A stretch of DNA of 64,000 nt, from positions 104,689 to 168,688 of the IMG/VR virus record IMGVR_UViG_3300036761_001135. One strand, written 5' to 3'. The DNA is from a virus. The notes under the pieces are model-generated. The model saw only the letters and a program-made list of their open reading frames with translations. It was not told the origin of the DNA and did no database searches. The position numbers were made by a program, and so were the translations under genes. Positions 32,688 to 40,960 of the stretch are shown piece by piece. Each line of letters begins with the position of its first letter. Within the stretch, counting starts at the first letter, position 1.

Positions 32688-33035
32688 ATGTTTGACTACC
32701 AGGCGCGTGTGGTGTCGGTCATCGACGAGTACACGGTGGAATTGGCGGTTGATCTTGGGCTAGGAGTCACGAAGATCGACCGTTTTTTCCTGTTTGGAGT
32801 CGATTTGTCTGTGAGTCACATGGCATATCCGCAACACAGGCAACGTGCCAGGACTCGATTGCGTGAGATCCTCAACCAGACCATAAACGGCAAGGTGTAT
32901 GTCCTCACGGTGCGCAATCCACATGACCCATATGGAAGCTATCTAGCGCGCATTCTGGTGCCTACTCAGAGTGGCGTATGGGATGTAGGGGCCATGCTTG
33001 TTGACGAGTGCCTAGCGCGTCCTAGCGCGTCCTAA
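32688..33035 (+). CDS. SNase-like OB-fold protein, probably inactive
   Basis: 115 residues with the staphylococcal-nuclease layout: VVSVIDEYTVELAVDLGLGV, IDRFFLFGVDLSV and DPYGSYLARILVP...GVWDVGAMLVDECLA. The usual GDT calcium motif is EYT and the catalytic Arg of the RL-x-GID block is replaced, so nuclease activity is doubtful. The C-terminus encodes a short duplicated CTAGCGCGTC unit. A host-interaction or nucleic-acid-binding role is possible. Confidence 0.6.
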   Translation: MFDYQARVVSVIDEYTVELAVDLGLGVTKIDRFFLFGVDLSVSHMAYPQHRQRARTRLREILNQTINGKVYVLTVRNPHDPYGSYLARILVPTQSGVWDVGAMLVDECLARPSAS

Positions 33036-33098
33036 CGACGTGAAAAGATAGATCCGCCTTTCGTCATCGTGCTACAAAGTAAGAATTGGAGGTACGAC

Positions 33099-33845
33099 AT
33101 GCCAGGACGCGACGTGAATCCACGATTTATGCAGCGGTGTGTGGCAGATGTGACGGCGACTGGCAAAGAGCTGGGGTCGGCCTTCGCAATCTGTACGGCG
33201 CAATCCCAGAAGTCTGGCTACACTAAGAAAGGCTCGTCCAAGATGACCGGCAAGGGTGCCGCGAGGGAACGGGCTTTCAAGAATGCGCCGGATATGGACC
33301 AGAAGAATGCAGATTACGAGCGTGCGGTGCAGGCCGGGCGCCAGCAGGAGGAGATCAGCATGCGGAGCATTATTCGACAACTCGAAGAAGGGTCCAAAGA
33401 CCGCCCGCGCCATCGGGAGATCTTGTCCGAGATCAAGGCGATGGAGTTGGAAGTGCAACGCATGGCGGAGCGCATCTCGGAGGACGGCGACGAGAAGCTG
33501 GCCGGGTATGCCATGGAGGCCGCTGGCATGCTGGGCAAGGCATGGGTGCGCATGGCCTTCTTCGTGAAGAGCGCCGCTGGAAAGACGATCCGATCCGAGG
33601 AGACGGATGCGGACGATGGCGTGCTGGACGAGCGATTCGGTCGTCGTCAATCCTACAGTCGTGATCCCTACCTCACGAAGGCAAAGACGGCGGGAGTCGA
33701 TGCCAAGGGCCTGGCCTACAAGAAGGGCGACGAGGTCATGATCTACAAGGACGGGGCAACATATGCCGGGGCCAACAAGGACCAGGCGTGGCGGGATTTC
33801 CAGGCGGCCAAGGATGATGAAGCATTCATGAGTGGCGGGTACTGA
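33099..33845 (+). CDS. two-part protein with internal CTS-like start
   Basis: 248 residues; ATG 33099 has TGGAGG upstream. The first about 85 residues (FMQRCVADVTATGKELGSAF then AICTAQSQKSGY) resemble a small phage family with paired Cys. At 33360 an internal ATG with GGAGGAG six bases ahead starts MRSIIRQLEEGS, the recurring motif of this region, followed by an acidic helical domain and a KGDEVMIYKDGATY strand. It may yield two products from one gene. No known enzyme motif is seen. Confidence 0.5.
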   Translation: MPGRDVNPRFMQRCVADVTATGKELGSAFAICTAQSQKSGYTKKGSSKMTGKGAARERAFKNAPDMDQKNADYERAVQAGRQQEEISMRSIIRQLEEGSKDRPRHREILSEIKAMELEVQRMAERISEDGDEKLAGYAMEAAGMLGKAWVRMAFFVKSAAGKTIRSEETDADDGVLDERFGRRQSYSRDPYLTKAKTAGVDAKGLAYKKGDEVMIYKDGATYAGANKDQAWRDFQAAKDDEAFMSGGY

Positions 33846-33855
33846 TAGCCTGACG

Positions 33856-33869
33856 CGAACCCAGGTTCG
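33856..33869. repeat. dispersed palindrome copy 6 (CGAACCCAGGTTCG)
   Basis: Between two motif-bearing genes, immediately before the GGAGG Shine-Dalgarno of the 33885 gene, flanked by GACG and TATGG. Confidence 0.75.
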
Positions 33870-33884
33870 TATGGAGGACGGACG

Positions 33885-34649
33885 ATGCGTAGATTATTCG
33901 AGCGGTGTGAGAGGCGGATGAACGAGGAGTATGGCGGCAAGAAGACCGTTCGGGAGCCAGCGTCTCACACGGAGTATATCGAAAAGATTTTGCGGGGCAT
34001 CGGCAAGAAATATGCGACAAGTTACGCTTCGCGTACATCTGGTACCTATACGGACAATCCTCCTTACGACGCGCCAAGTACAAATATTGTGTGGAGTCTG
34101 CCAAATGGTTACGTCAAGTTGTCGATTGAGTCAGATTTGACAGCAGGTGGAGCCCCTCTGAAGACGTTGCGGGCATTTATAGAGCCAGCTTACGCGAACC
34201 GACCGATGACGAAGGTGACAGAAATTGCCAAGGCGTTGAAGGGGGAGCTGGAGGCGGGGGATACAGACTCCAGTGCGGACGCTGAGGAACTCATAGCAAC
34301 TGTGAAGAAGGCGTTTGCTGAATTCGAAAAAGAATACGCAAAACCACAGAAAGCACGCATGCCGACTCCAGTGCCTGTGTTGTCATTTAATACAGAGGAA
34401 GACATGCGATTTTGGAAGGCGGCGGTAGCCGTAGGGGGAACAGCCTCCAGTTCCAACGTGATTCTGAAGATTTCTGGTGCTGAGATTTCAATACACAATC
34501 AGGGTTACTACGGCGGATCGGTAAATATTTATACAAAAGACGAGATGCTGGACAACCATTTGGTGCGCTTGAACGTGGCAGAGCGAGCGTTCCTGCGAGT
34601 CATGCAGCAGCATGGGTGGCTGAAATCTGGCTATGTGCGAGAGATGTGA
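33885..34649 (+). CDS. hypothetical protein with diverged CTS-like start
   Basis: 254 residues. N-terminus MRRLFERCERRMNEE is a weak form of the shared motif. The body is mixed with two acidic helical stretches and ends with AERAFLRVMQQHGWLKSGYVREM. Codon use is A/T-rich relative to neighbours, suggesting recent acquisition. No fold is recognised; a packaged protein is inferred from position and N-terminus. Confidence 0.45.
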   Translation: MRRLFERCERRMNEEYGGKKTVREPASHTEYIEKILRGIGKKYATSYASRTSGTYTDNPPYDAPSTNIVWSLPNGYVKLSIESDLTAGGAPLKTLRAFIEPAYANRPMTKVTEIAKALKGELEAGDTDSSADAEELIATVKKAFAEFEKEYAKPQKARMPTPVPVLSFNTEEDMRFWKAAVAVGGTASSSNVILKISGAEISIHNQGYYGGSVNIYTKDEMLDNHLVRLNVAERAFLRVMQQHGWLKSGYVREM

Positions 34650-34675
34650 CAGACGTAGTTGGTAGCGATCCGACG

Positions 34676-34689
34676 CGAACCCAGGTTCG
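34676..34689. repeat. dispersed palindrome copy 7 (CGAACCCAGGTTCG)
   Basis: Sits 20 bases upstream of the start of the 34709 gene, symmetric flanks GACG and CATA. Confidence 0.75.
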
Positions 34690-34708
34690 CATATTGACGA
34701 GGCACACG

Positions 34709-35935
34709 ATGGCAGAAAAATTGGACCATGGCGTTGTCAACCTGCCGCTCGACAAGCGCGGGGGTGGGAGCCTGGACGCGCAGATCGACCGCTTCAAGGC
34801 GGGGCAGCAGCGAGATGCCAAGGCAGCGGCCAAGGACAAGCACGCGCGATCCGTGGAGGCCAAAGAGTTCGTGGACAACATGGACGACGCGCAGCTTCGG
34901 CGACTGGCGGAGAAGGCCGGGATGACGGTGGTGCAGGCGCGCAAGAAGCTGTTGAGCATGGCGCGTTTTGAACCGGACAAGGTGCTGCGGCTCAAGGCCG
35001 CGCAGCCCACGGAGGAGACGATGCGGAGCTTGATCCGGCAACTGGAAGAGGCGAAGAAAAGCAATCCGAAACATGCGCAGGATAATGAGAGTGAAAAACA
35101 TCGAGAGATGGATCCGAAGACGAAGGCGGCTTTTTCACGAGCATTTAGCGCTCTTGGAAGTAATAAGCAGCCTTCTGCTGGCGCATCGAGTGCGGATGAT
35201 GACAGGAAAGCTCGCAAGGAATTGGCAGATGTGAGCGCGAAGCATCGAGAGCTAGGGGCGGGTGGTGGCCACGTCGGCACCAAGAAGATTTTCACGGGTA
35301 AAAAGTCAGCCATGGACCAGCTCAAGGCCGGTGGTCCGGCGAGCAAGGGATCGGACGCGGGTGGCGAGGGGACGATGCCAGGGCCAGAGGGCGAGGTAGA
35401 TGGCAAGTGGGTGACGGTGCGTGGAAAGCGAATGTTCTTCCCGAACGATCCCGGGGAGGGCGTGCCCGAGGGTCCGTGGGGTGGTGCGCCATGGCGTCCC
35501 GGCTGGACTGGCAAGGGTGGGGATTGGCGCAAGGGACGCGGTGTTCCTAAACAAAAGGGGCAGATGAGTCTCTTTGGCAAAAACGAGGACATGCAGTCGC
35601 TATTCCAACGCCTGGAAGAGGAAGCCGGTCGGTCTAAAGAGATCGCGGACGAGATTTTGCGGCAGTTGGGTGGGAGGCGCTTCCTGGTGATGACGGGCGC
35701 GAGGAACCTGCTGGCGTTTGACACGCTGGACGCGGAGCGGAAGTGGCCTGGCTTGCAGGTGCAGTTTCCACATGGGAACGCCAAGGTGATGCGGATCGCG
35801 TTGGCACCGGACGACACCTATGTGATCCAGTTCATGACGCGGGCGGGGCGAATAACCAAGGAGATGGACGACATCTATTCGGAGGTGCTTCAGCGCGTGG
35901 TCTCGGACTACACGGGCTTGGCGTTGAGCCTGTAA
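34709..35935 (+). CDS. multi-segment protein with two internal CTS-like motifs
   Basis: 408 residues. Segment A (1-104) is Lys/Ala-rich helical. At codon 105 (35021) MRSLIRQLEEAK begins, preceded by GGAGGAG; at 35591 MQSLFQRLEEEAG begins, preceded by CGAGGAC. Segment C ends with a beta-type domain VQFPHGNAKVMRIALAPDDT...MDDIYSEVLQR. The motifs could be internal starts producing shorter proteins, or internal cleavage sites (L-E-E|A) of a prohead-protease precursor. A GGGHVGTKKIFTGKKSAM stretch links B and C. Confidence 0.5.
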   Translation: MAEKLDHGVVNLPLDKRGGGSLDAQIDRFKAGQQRDAKAAAKDKHARSVEAKEFVDNMDDAQLRRLAEKAGMTVVQARKKLLSMARFEPDKVLRLKAAQPTEETMRSLIRQLEEAKKSNPKHAQDNESEKHREMDPKTKAAFSRAFSALGSNKQPSAGASSADDDRKARKELADVSAKHRELGAGGGHVGTKKIFTGKKSAMDQLKAGGPASKGSDAGGEGTMPGPEGEVDGKWVTVRGKRMFFPNDPGEGVPEGPWGGAPWRPGWTGKGGDWRKGRGVPKQKGQMSLFGKNEDMQSLFQRLEEEAGRSKEIADEILRQLGGRRFLVMTGARNLLAFDTLDAERKWPGLQVQFPHGNAKVMRIALAPDDTYVIQFMTRAGRITKEMDDIYSEVLQRVVSDYTGLALSL

Positions 35936-35944
35936 GGAGATCCC

Positions 35945-36592
35945 ATGGGACGATTGGCGATCCTATCCGAAGCGCTCATGCAGGTGGCGCGTCCGAAGAC
36001 GCTTTCCGACGAAAAATCTTACAGGCAGGCATTGGCGTTATTGCGTGATGGCGTGATGCCGATGGGTGAGACTTGGGGAGACGGCCCGCCGCCGTTGTTC
36101 GTGCATCTTGGCGGTTCAGATTCCTGCGTAGTGATGCGCGAGCGTAGGGAGTCGGTGGACGATCCATTGCGGATGGGTCGTGGAACTCGATTTTGGGTAC
36201 GGTTTTCTGTGAAGCCAGGGCGTAGTGGAGGTGCGGGGGTCAGCATCGATCCTGTCGCAACTGAGGCGTTCATGTCGCAAGCCATGGCGGCTCCTTGCGA
36301 CGACCATCTGGCGTTAGAGCATTTGGCTGCGGCGATGCGGGTGGTGTCCGAGGAGCGCTTGGATAGCGTGCAGGGTGCCATTCGGAAGTTGTTTTGGGAG
36401 GACGGGATCTGGAGATTGGTTGGCTGGAGGAATGCGGATCAATGGGAGTTGGAGACGATTGAAGTGACTCGCGTGGATCTTGGCGAGGCGGTTGTTGGGG
36501 AAAACCGTGGAGAAGATTGGGTAGCCAAGCGGTGGGAGGCGTGGGTGCCGTTCACTTGCGATGTTGAGGCGACTCTTTGGAGGAAGAAATGA
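35945..36592 (+). CDS. hypothetical protein, N-terminal LSEA motif
   Basis: 215 residues, start after AAGGAG. N-terminus MGRLAILSEALMQ has the hydrophobic-x-Glu-Ala form of T4-type protease sites although it departs from the MRxL motif. The body has no recognised domain; a Trp-rich C-terminus (RLVGWRNADQWELE). The last four bases overlap the next start (ATGA). Confidence 0.45.
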   Translation: MGRLAILSEALMQVARPKTLSDEKSYRQALALLRDGVMPMGETWGDGPPPLFVHLGGSDSCVVMRERRESVDDPLRMGRGTRFWVRFSVKPGRSGGAGVSIDPVATEAFMSQAMAAPCDDHLALEHLAAAMRVVSEERLDSVQGAIRKLFWEDGIWRLVGWRNADQWELETIEVTRVDLGEAVVGENRGEDWVAKRWEAWVPFTCDVEATLWRKK

Positions 36593-36918
36593 AGACGATT
36601 GAACAGAAACCAAGCGGTTCAGAATACAAGTCGCGTAGTGGGTTGGACCGACTTCAGGATGGGATTGCAAAGTGGGTAGAGGGACATCCTGTTCATGTGG
36701 TGGTGAAGGCGAAAGGCATGGGAGAGGATGTCACGTTGGAGGACGATCTCTCGGCGGTAGCGGAGCAGATCGACAAGATTTTGCGTGAGAATCCCGACGC
36801 TAAGTTTTCGTTGGTTGGATTTGCAACGTATTCCACGGAGGAATCCGAGGAATCCGATGAGCAGGAAGAATCCGTCGAGCAGCCATCGATCTGGGCGGCG
36901 CGGGGCGCAGTGCAATAG
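36589..36918 (+). CDS. small acidic hypothetical protein
   Basis: 109 residues from ATG 36589 (GGAGGA upstream; ATGA overlap). Central hydrophobic-beta segment VHVVVKAKGMGEDVTLEDDL and a Ser/Glu-rich tail (STEESEESDEQEESVEQ) that is probably disordered. Function unknown. Confidence 0.45.
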   Translation: MKTIEQKPSGSEYKSRSGLDRLQDGIAKWVEGHPVHVVVKAKGMGEDVTLEDDLSAVAEQIDKILRENPDAKFSLVGFATYSTEESEESDEQEESVEQPSIWAARGAVQ

Positions 36919-36952
36919 GCGAAGGATCAGGTCGCAAACCAAGGAGGCATAG

Positions 36953-37318
36953 ATGCCGCTATCCGTTTCAACGCAGGTCTCCCCGGTAGGGAGCAAACTG
37001 ATCGCGCAGACAAGTGTGGGCGCGACACCGGACAACAACGTCACGGGCGCAGCGGGCACGCTGTACATGGTGGACGTGGACAACACGGCCAACACGGTGG
37101 ACCCAGCGTACCTAAAGATCTACAGCGATGCGGCTCCGGTCGTGGGAACCACGCCCCCGGACCTCTTGTTTTTGGTGGGCGTGAACAAGCGGCGGACGTT
37201 CGTGGTGCCGGAGGGCTGGGCCTTCACGGCGCTGTCGTTCGCGTGCGTCACGGCGGGTGGCACAGCGGGCGTAACGGCTCCGACGAATCCTGTCGTGGTC
37301 AGGATGGTGGCGTCGTGA
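36953..37318 (+). CDS. small virion decoration-like protein
   Basis: 121 residues, start with AAGGAGG upstream. Ser/Val/Thr-rich beta chain (GAAGTLYMVDVDNTANTVDP...LKIYSDAAPVVG) typical of tail or head decoration units. It interrupts the series of motif-bearing genes. Function unknown. Confidence 0.5.
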   Translation: MPLSVSTQVSPVGSKLIAQTSVGATPDNNVTGAAGTLYMVDVDNTANTVDPAYLKIYSDAAPVVGTTPPDLLFLVGVNKRRTFVVPEGWAFTALSFACVTAGGTAGVTAPTNPVVVRMVAS

Positions 37319-37908
37319 AGCGTTTCGACATGGATGTAGACACACATGAGGCGGTATGGACGTTGGGTGCGCGAGCAGCGCGAGAGGCGCGTGGGAAGCT
37401 CGATCTCGATGGAGCCTTCATCGCGGCGGTGCGTAAATACGGAACCAAAGTGTTCCCTGCGGCCAAGGGCCACGAGGATGACCCATGGTTCGAGGAATAC
37501 TTCCAGGCGTTTCGTGATGGGGCCGAAGCGGCGGGCGTGAATGAGAGCACCATGGCGATGCGTGGTCTGATTCGTCGGTTGGAGGAATCGAGTGTAAAGG
37601 ACTCCGGTTCCAGTGAGTGGGTGGCGCAGAATCTGGCGATGTTGGCAGCGAATTTCGCACAGCAGGCCACGGAGACCTATCGAGGGCGAGGGACGGCATA
37701 TCCGCGTAAGTGGTATGGCAAGATGGAGAAGGTGCTAGCGGGAAATGGGTTCGGTCCGTTGAATGCCAAACAGTTGGCCCTGTTCTCTGAGGCATACGAG
37801 CGGTTCATGGCAGCGTATGGGTCAGAGGACGGGCAGGATCTCGATGCAATAGAGCGGATTACCAAGGACATCACAAATCGCGCGTTAGCGCTCGTGAGGG
37901 CATCATGA
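37315..37908 (+). CDS. helical protein with internal CTS-like motif
   Basis: 197 residues from GTG 37315, which overlaps the previous TGA. The first 80 residues contain VWTLGARAAREARGKLDLDG and an acidic helix; MRGLIRRLEESS follows at codon 82 (37558), then a helical domain (LAANFAQQATETYRGRG). Position of the motif inside the gene parallels those of the 33099 and 34709 genes. No enzymatic motif. Confidence 0.5.
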   Translation: MKRFDMDVDTHEAVWTLGARAAREARGKLDLDGAFIAAVRKYGTKVFPAAKGHEDDPWFEEYFQAFRDGAEAAGVNESTMAMRGLIRRLEESSVKDSGSSEWVAQNLAMLAANFAQQATETYRGRGTAYPRKWYGKMEKVLAGNGFGPLNAKQLALFSEAYERFMAAYGSEDGQDLDAIERITKDITNRALALVRAS

Positions 37909-38345
37909 CAACAATGCGGATCTTGATCGAGCGGTTGGAGGAAGGCGCAAGCGCGTGGACGCCTGCCGAAGAGACGGCTTGCTTTAAGCTCGCCAAGCAG
38001 CAGATCGCCACGCACGGCTACCGCTGGAATCCGCGCGTAGATGTCAGCAGCAGTACCGTGGTGGTGGACGCGCTGGTGAAGGGGCTGTTCAACGGGCGCG
38101 AGGGCACGCTGGTGATCGAGGTATCGCGGGGACGCACGGGGGACGGATCGCAGATGGAGGCGGGGGCCTCGTTCCAGACGGGCAAGAAGTGGACGGTCGA
38201 GGTGGTGGCGTTCAAGCCGATCCCGCAGACGAAGGAGAAGAAATGGCCACCGGATGCCTTTGCCTTCGGGCTGGAGGCCGGGGACATGCTTGTGCAGATA
38301 TACGAGATGGCAATCCGCGAGGGGTTTTCCGAAGGGGCACCCTGA
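37905..38345 (+). CDS. CTS-motif protein, possible injected internal protein
   Basis: 146 residues; ATG overlaps TGA. N-terminus MTTMRILIERLEEGAS carries the motif, then a beta-rich domain (VDALVKGLFNGREGTLVIEV) ending GFSEGAP. If processed like T4 internal proteins it would be cleaved after the Glu-Glu and the rest injected. Function of the mature domain unknown. Confidence 0.5.
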   Translation: MTTMRILIERLEEGASAWTPAEETACFKLAKQQIATHGYRWNPRVDVSSSTVVVDALVKGLFNGREGTLVIEVSRGRTGDGSQMEAGASFQTGKKWTVEVVAFKPIPQTKEKKWPPDAFAFGLEAGDMLVQIYEMAIREGFSEGAP

Positions 38346-38362
38346 TCGGTGGAGATGGGATG

Positions 38363-38376
38363 CGAACCTGGGTTCG
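38363..38376. repeat. dispersed palindrome copy 8 (CGAACCTGGGTTCG)
   Basis: Between two motif genes, directly before TAGGAGGAC, the Shine-Dalgarno of the 38390 gene. Confidence 0.75.
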
Positions 38377-38389
38377 CTAGGAGGACAGG

Positions 38390-38914
38390 ATGACGAGGAT
38401 GCGGTCATTGATCGAGCGGTTGGAAGAGGCCAAGACGATGAAGGATCAGCCGGAGCCCTACAAGATTGGACAGCGGTTCCAGTTCAAGGTGGGGGACCGC
38501 GTGATCTGTAATGGGTATCCCGGCGAAGTGGAGCGGGTTGTCAAGGAGCGTGGCAGCGTCGAGGTGCGTCTGGAGCGTGGGCATGTGGAAGTGCCAGCTT
38601 CCTATCCTGATTGCTACCCAGACAAGGATGGATCTGACCTGTCAAGGTCGGACGTGAAGAGCGTAGGGGAACCGAAGAAAGAGGACGAGCCTGCGCCGCG
38701 TGGGCGCAACCTGCCAGACTCATGGCGAATCACGCAGATGTTCCGTGTGGGCAAGGATCGTTATCAGGTGCGGACTTCCTGGAAGGGGATACCGTGGGAC
38801 GAGCGTGAACAGGTAAATCTCGTGAATGACATGCGCGGCGAGCTGTGGCAGCAGCTACGCACGGGGCATTCGCGGTTGCAGTCGATGGGAGCCAACCTGT
38901 GGGTTCTGCCATAG
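38390..38914 (+). CDS. CTS-motif protein with SH3-like basic domain
   Basis: 174 residues, start after GGAGGAC. MTRMRSLIERLEEAKT motif, then a 60-residue domain RFQFKVGDRVICNGYPGEVE resembling small SH3/Tudor-type folds that bind nucleic acids or proteins, then a Pro/Glu-rich linker and a helical C-terminus. A packaged DNA- or protein-binding factor is an inference. Confidence 0.5.
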   Translation: MTRMRSLIERLEEAKTMKDQPEPYKIGQRFQFKVGDRVICNGYPGEVERVVKERGSVEVRLERGHVEVPASYPDCYPDKDGSDLSRSDVKSVGEPKKEDEPAPRGRNLPDSWRITQMFRVGKDRYQVRTSWKGIPWDEREQVNLVNDMRGELWQQLRTGHSRLQSMGANLWVLP

Positions 38915-38941
38915 CTCTCAACGCCTTGTAGGAGCATTGGG

Positions 38942-39538
38942 ATGAATGTATCGACCGACTTCGTGGGGCGACACCTGATCGTGGACGCCTCGACCTACAA
39001 CCGGCGAAACCTGACGTCCACGGACACCATCTTCTCGCTGTTCGAGTCGTTGGCCCGCAACCTGGACATGACCCTGATCATCCCGCCCATCGTATGTCGG
39101 TATCCGTTTGCGAACAGCGAGCTTGAGAACTTCTGCCACAGCGTGGAGCGCGATCTTGAGAAGCAGGTGCCGCAGCCGGACCTGGCCTCTATCCGCACCA
39201 TGCGGCAGTTTTTAGCGCGGCGGCAGGTGGAGGAGAGCGGTGTCACGGGAATCAGCGTTTGGGCGGAGTCGCATTGCGCGATCCATACCTGGGACGCGGA
39301 CAACTATTTCGCGTTCGACGCCTTCTCGTGCAAGGACTACGCGCCCAAGGACGCCCTGCGGCTGCTGCTGAACCACTTCGACGTGGAGATGCTGAACTGC
39401 ATCAACCTGATCCGGCACCAGCGGAGCGTGCCGACGCTGACGAACTTCCAGGTCAACACGAACTGGGACGTGCTGGTGGCGGGGGTCAAGATCGGTGAAC
39501 TCGACACAGTGGACTTTGACAGGATGGTGGCACAATGA
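38942..39538 (+). CDS. speD: S-adenosylmethionine decarboxylase proenzyme
   Basis: 198 residues. GVTGISVWAESHCAIHTWDA is the prokaryotic AdoMetDC self-processing region: Ser110 becomes the pyruvoyl group, with His111, His115 and the Cys130 (FSCKD) near the active site. The N-terminus HLIVDASTYN is the conserved strand. The pyruvoyl enzyme makes decarboxylated AdoMet, the aminopropyl donor for spermidine. A longer insertion (about 53-95) separates the two regions compared with short class 1b enzymes. No partner spermidine synthase is visible in the window; phage speD genes are known from some large phages. Confidence 0.88.
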   Translation: MNVSTDFVGRHLIVDASTYNRRNLTSTDTIFSLFESLARNLDMTLIIPPIVCRYPFANSELENFCHSVERDLEKQVPQPDLASIRTMRQFLARRQVEESGVTGISVWAESHCAIHTWDADNYFAFDAFSCKDYAPKDALRLLLNHFDVEMLNCINLIRHQRSVPTLTNFQVNTNWDVLVAGVKIGELDTVDFDRMVAQ

Positions 39539-40047
39539 AGACAATGAGATCGATTTTTGAGGCGGCAGAGACGAGCCAGGCAAGGCTGACGGACAAGTTG
39601 GTCGCGCAGTTCTGCGTGGGGACCAGCGGGGTTGCGGAGCGTATGGCCAGGACGGGGCAGCAGGTCGAGGGTAAGGAATTCGCGTTCCTCCAGAAGCAGA
39701 ATGTTCGGAATGTATCGAAATACTGGACCGTGACCCGACTGCCAGACGGGATCGAAGTGTTGGCGAAAGGGATCGAGGTGTCGGAGAAACTGACGCGGGG
39801 GAGCGATTTGAATCAGGGCTTACGCAACGATGACTACTGGACCGTGAAGGTGGTGTTGACCGCTGCGCGCAACGGGGTGGCGTTCAATGCGGAGTACGCA
39901 AGGGAAATGGACGAGGGGGGGAAGAAGCATATCGAGACCCTTCCGTGGCGGAATGTGCTGAGCGCCGATTCGGGGGATCTCGCGTATTATGTCATCGACG
40001 CGATTGACTGGATCTGGGACGAGATCCGCGACTACGTGAAGCCGTAG
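39535..40047 (+). CDS. CTS-like start, hypothetical protein
   Basis: 170 residues; ATG overlaps the speD stop. MKTMRSIFEAAETS is a variant of the motif (and like T4 CTS begins MKT). The body is mostly beta with a WTVKVVLTAARNGVAFNAEY strand pair. Unknown function. Confidence 0.45.
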   Translation: MKTMRSIFEAAETSQARLTDKLVAQFCVGTSGVAERMARTGQQVEGKEFAFLQKQNVRNVSKYWTVTRLPDGIEVLAKGIEVSEKLTRGSDLNQGLRNDDYWTVKVVLTAARNGVAFNAEYAREMDEGGKKHIETLPWRNVLSADSGDLAYYVIDAIDWIWDEIRDYVKP

Positions 40048-40069
40048 GGTAATTTACCGTGAGGTGACC

Positions 40070-40924
40070 ATGCGATCTTTGATCCGACAGTTGGAAGAAG
40101 CGTCTGGGGCGCGCATCACAATCGACACTGGTCCATACGAGAAACAAATCCGAGAGAGATTGCAGGATCTGTTCGATTACGTCATGGACAAATACAATGA
40201 CGAGCAGGCGGGGAGGCGGCAACCGCATCCTCGCATGGGTCCGACGGAGAAGCCAGACTGGGACGTTGACAAAGAGGTTGCGAGGATTATTGAGGAGTCC
40301 CGCAAGGAAATTCAGACGCTGGTGCGACAGGTGGAAGCGGCGCTCGGTCGGTTGGAGAGTTGGGACAGCGGGATGCCGATTGTGATCCGTCCGATGCCTG
40401 GCATGGACGAAGTGTTTCACGATCAGATCTCTATAGATCCAGCAAAGAACATCGCGGTGGAGATGGGGACGGGGAGGGACAAACCTGGGTTTACGTTGTT
40501 CTTCGATGGCACCATTGACGACGTTCTGGACGCCGGAGACCGTGACTTTTTCCGCGATCCGGCGGTGGAGACGGACTACTTCAACATTGTAAGTGAAATC
40601 GAAAAGCCGGGCAGTACGAAGCGGGCTGCGGGTAAGGTTGTCACAGTTTACACGGCGCGGCCGATTCGGGACAGAGCACAATATGAGCGTGCGACGACGA
40701 TTCCGCATGCGGTGTTCCTGACCAATGATCTCGATACGGCGGTAGGCTATGCGCATGACCTGAGTGGTAGTGGTGGTCGAGACATCTACCGCATTCGGAT
40801 CGACGAGCGGCATCTGCGGGTGACATTGCAGAGTGGGCGCGTTCGTGAGTACCAAGTGATTGGCACGACAGGGAAGGTGCCCGTGGTAGAGATCGAACTG
40901 GTTGATATGATTTCAGCTCGGTAA
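40070..40924 (+). CDS. CTS-motif protein, possible ADP-ribosyltransferase-like domain
   Basis: 284 residues; ATG 40070 is preferred to GTG 40064. MRSLIRQLEEASG starts it. The C-terminal about 95 residues have the order of an ADP-ribosyltransferase or related fold: VYTARP (193-198), VFLTNDLDTAVGYA (215-228) and RVREYQVIG (257-265). Acidic helical N-terminal part (residues 20-95). T4 Alt, an ADP-ribosyltransferase, is also packaged and injected, which is why the comparison is interesting. The match is by motif spacing only. Confidence 0.45.
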   Translation: MRSLIRQLEEASGARITIDTGPYEKQIRERLQDLFDYVMDKYNDEQAGRRQPHPRMGPTEKPDWDVDKEVARIIEESRKEIQTLVRQVEAALGRLESWDSGMPIVIRPMPGMDEVFHDQISIDPAKNIAVEMGTGRDKPGFTLFFDGTIDDVLDAGDRDFFRDPAVETDYFNIVSEIEKPGSTKRAAGKVVTVYTARPIRDRAQYERATTIPHAVFLTNDLDTAVGYAHDLSGSGGRDIYRIRIDERHLRVTLQSGRVREYQVIGTTGKVPVVEIELVDMISAR

Positions 40925-40960
40925 AATAGCGCGTACTGCTATCAAGGAGCTTTTGAACCA

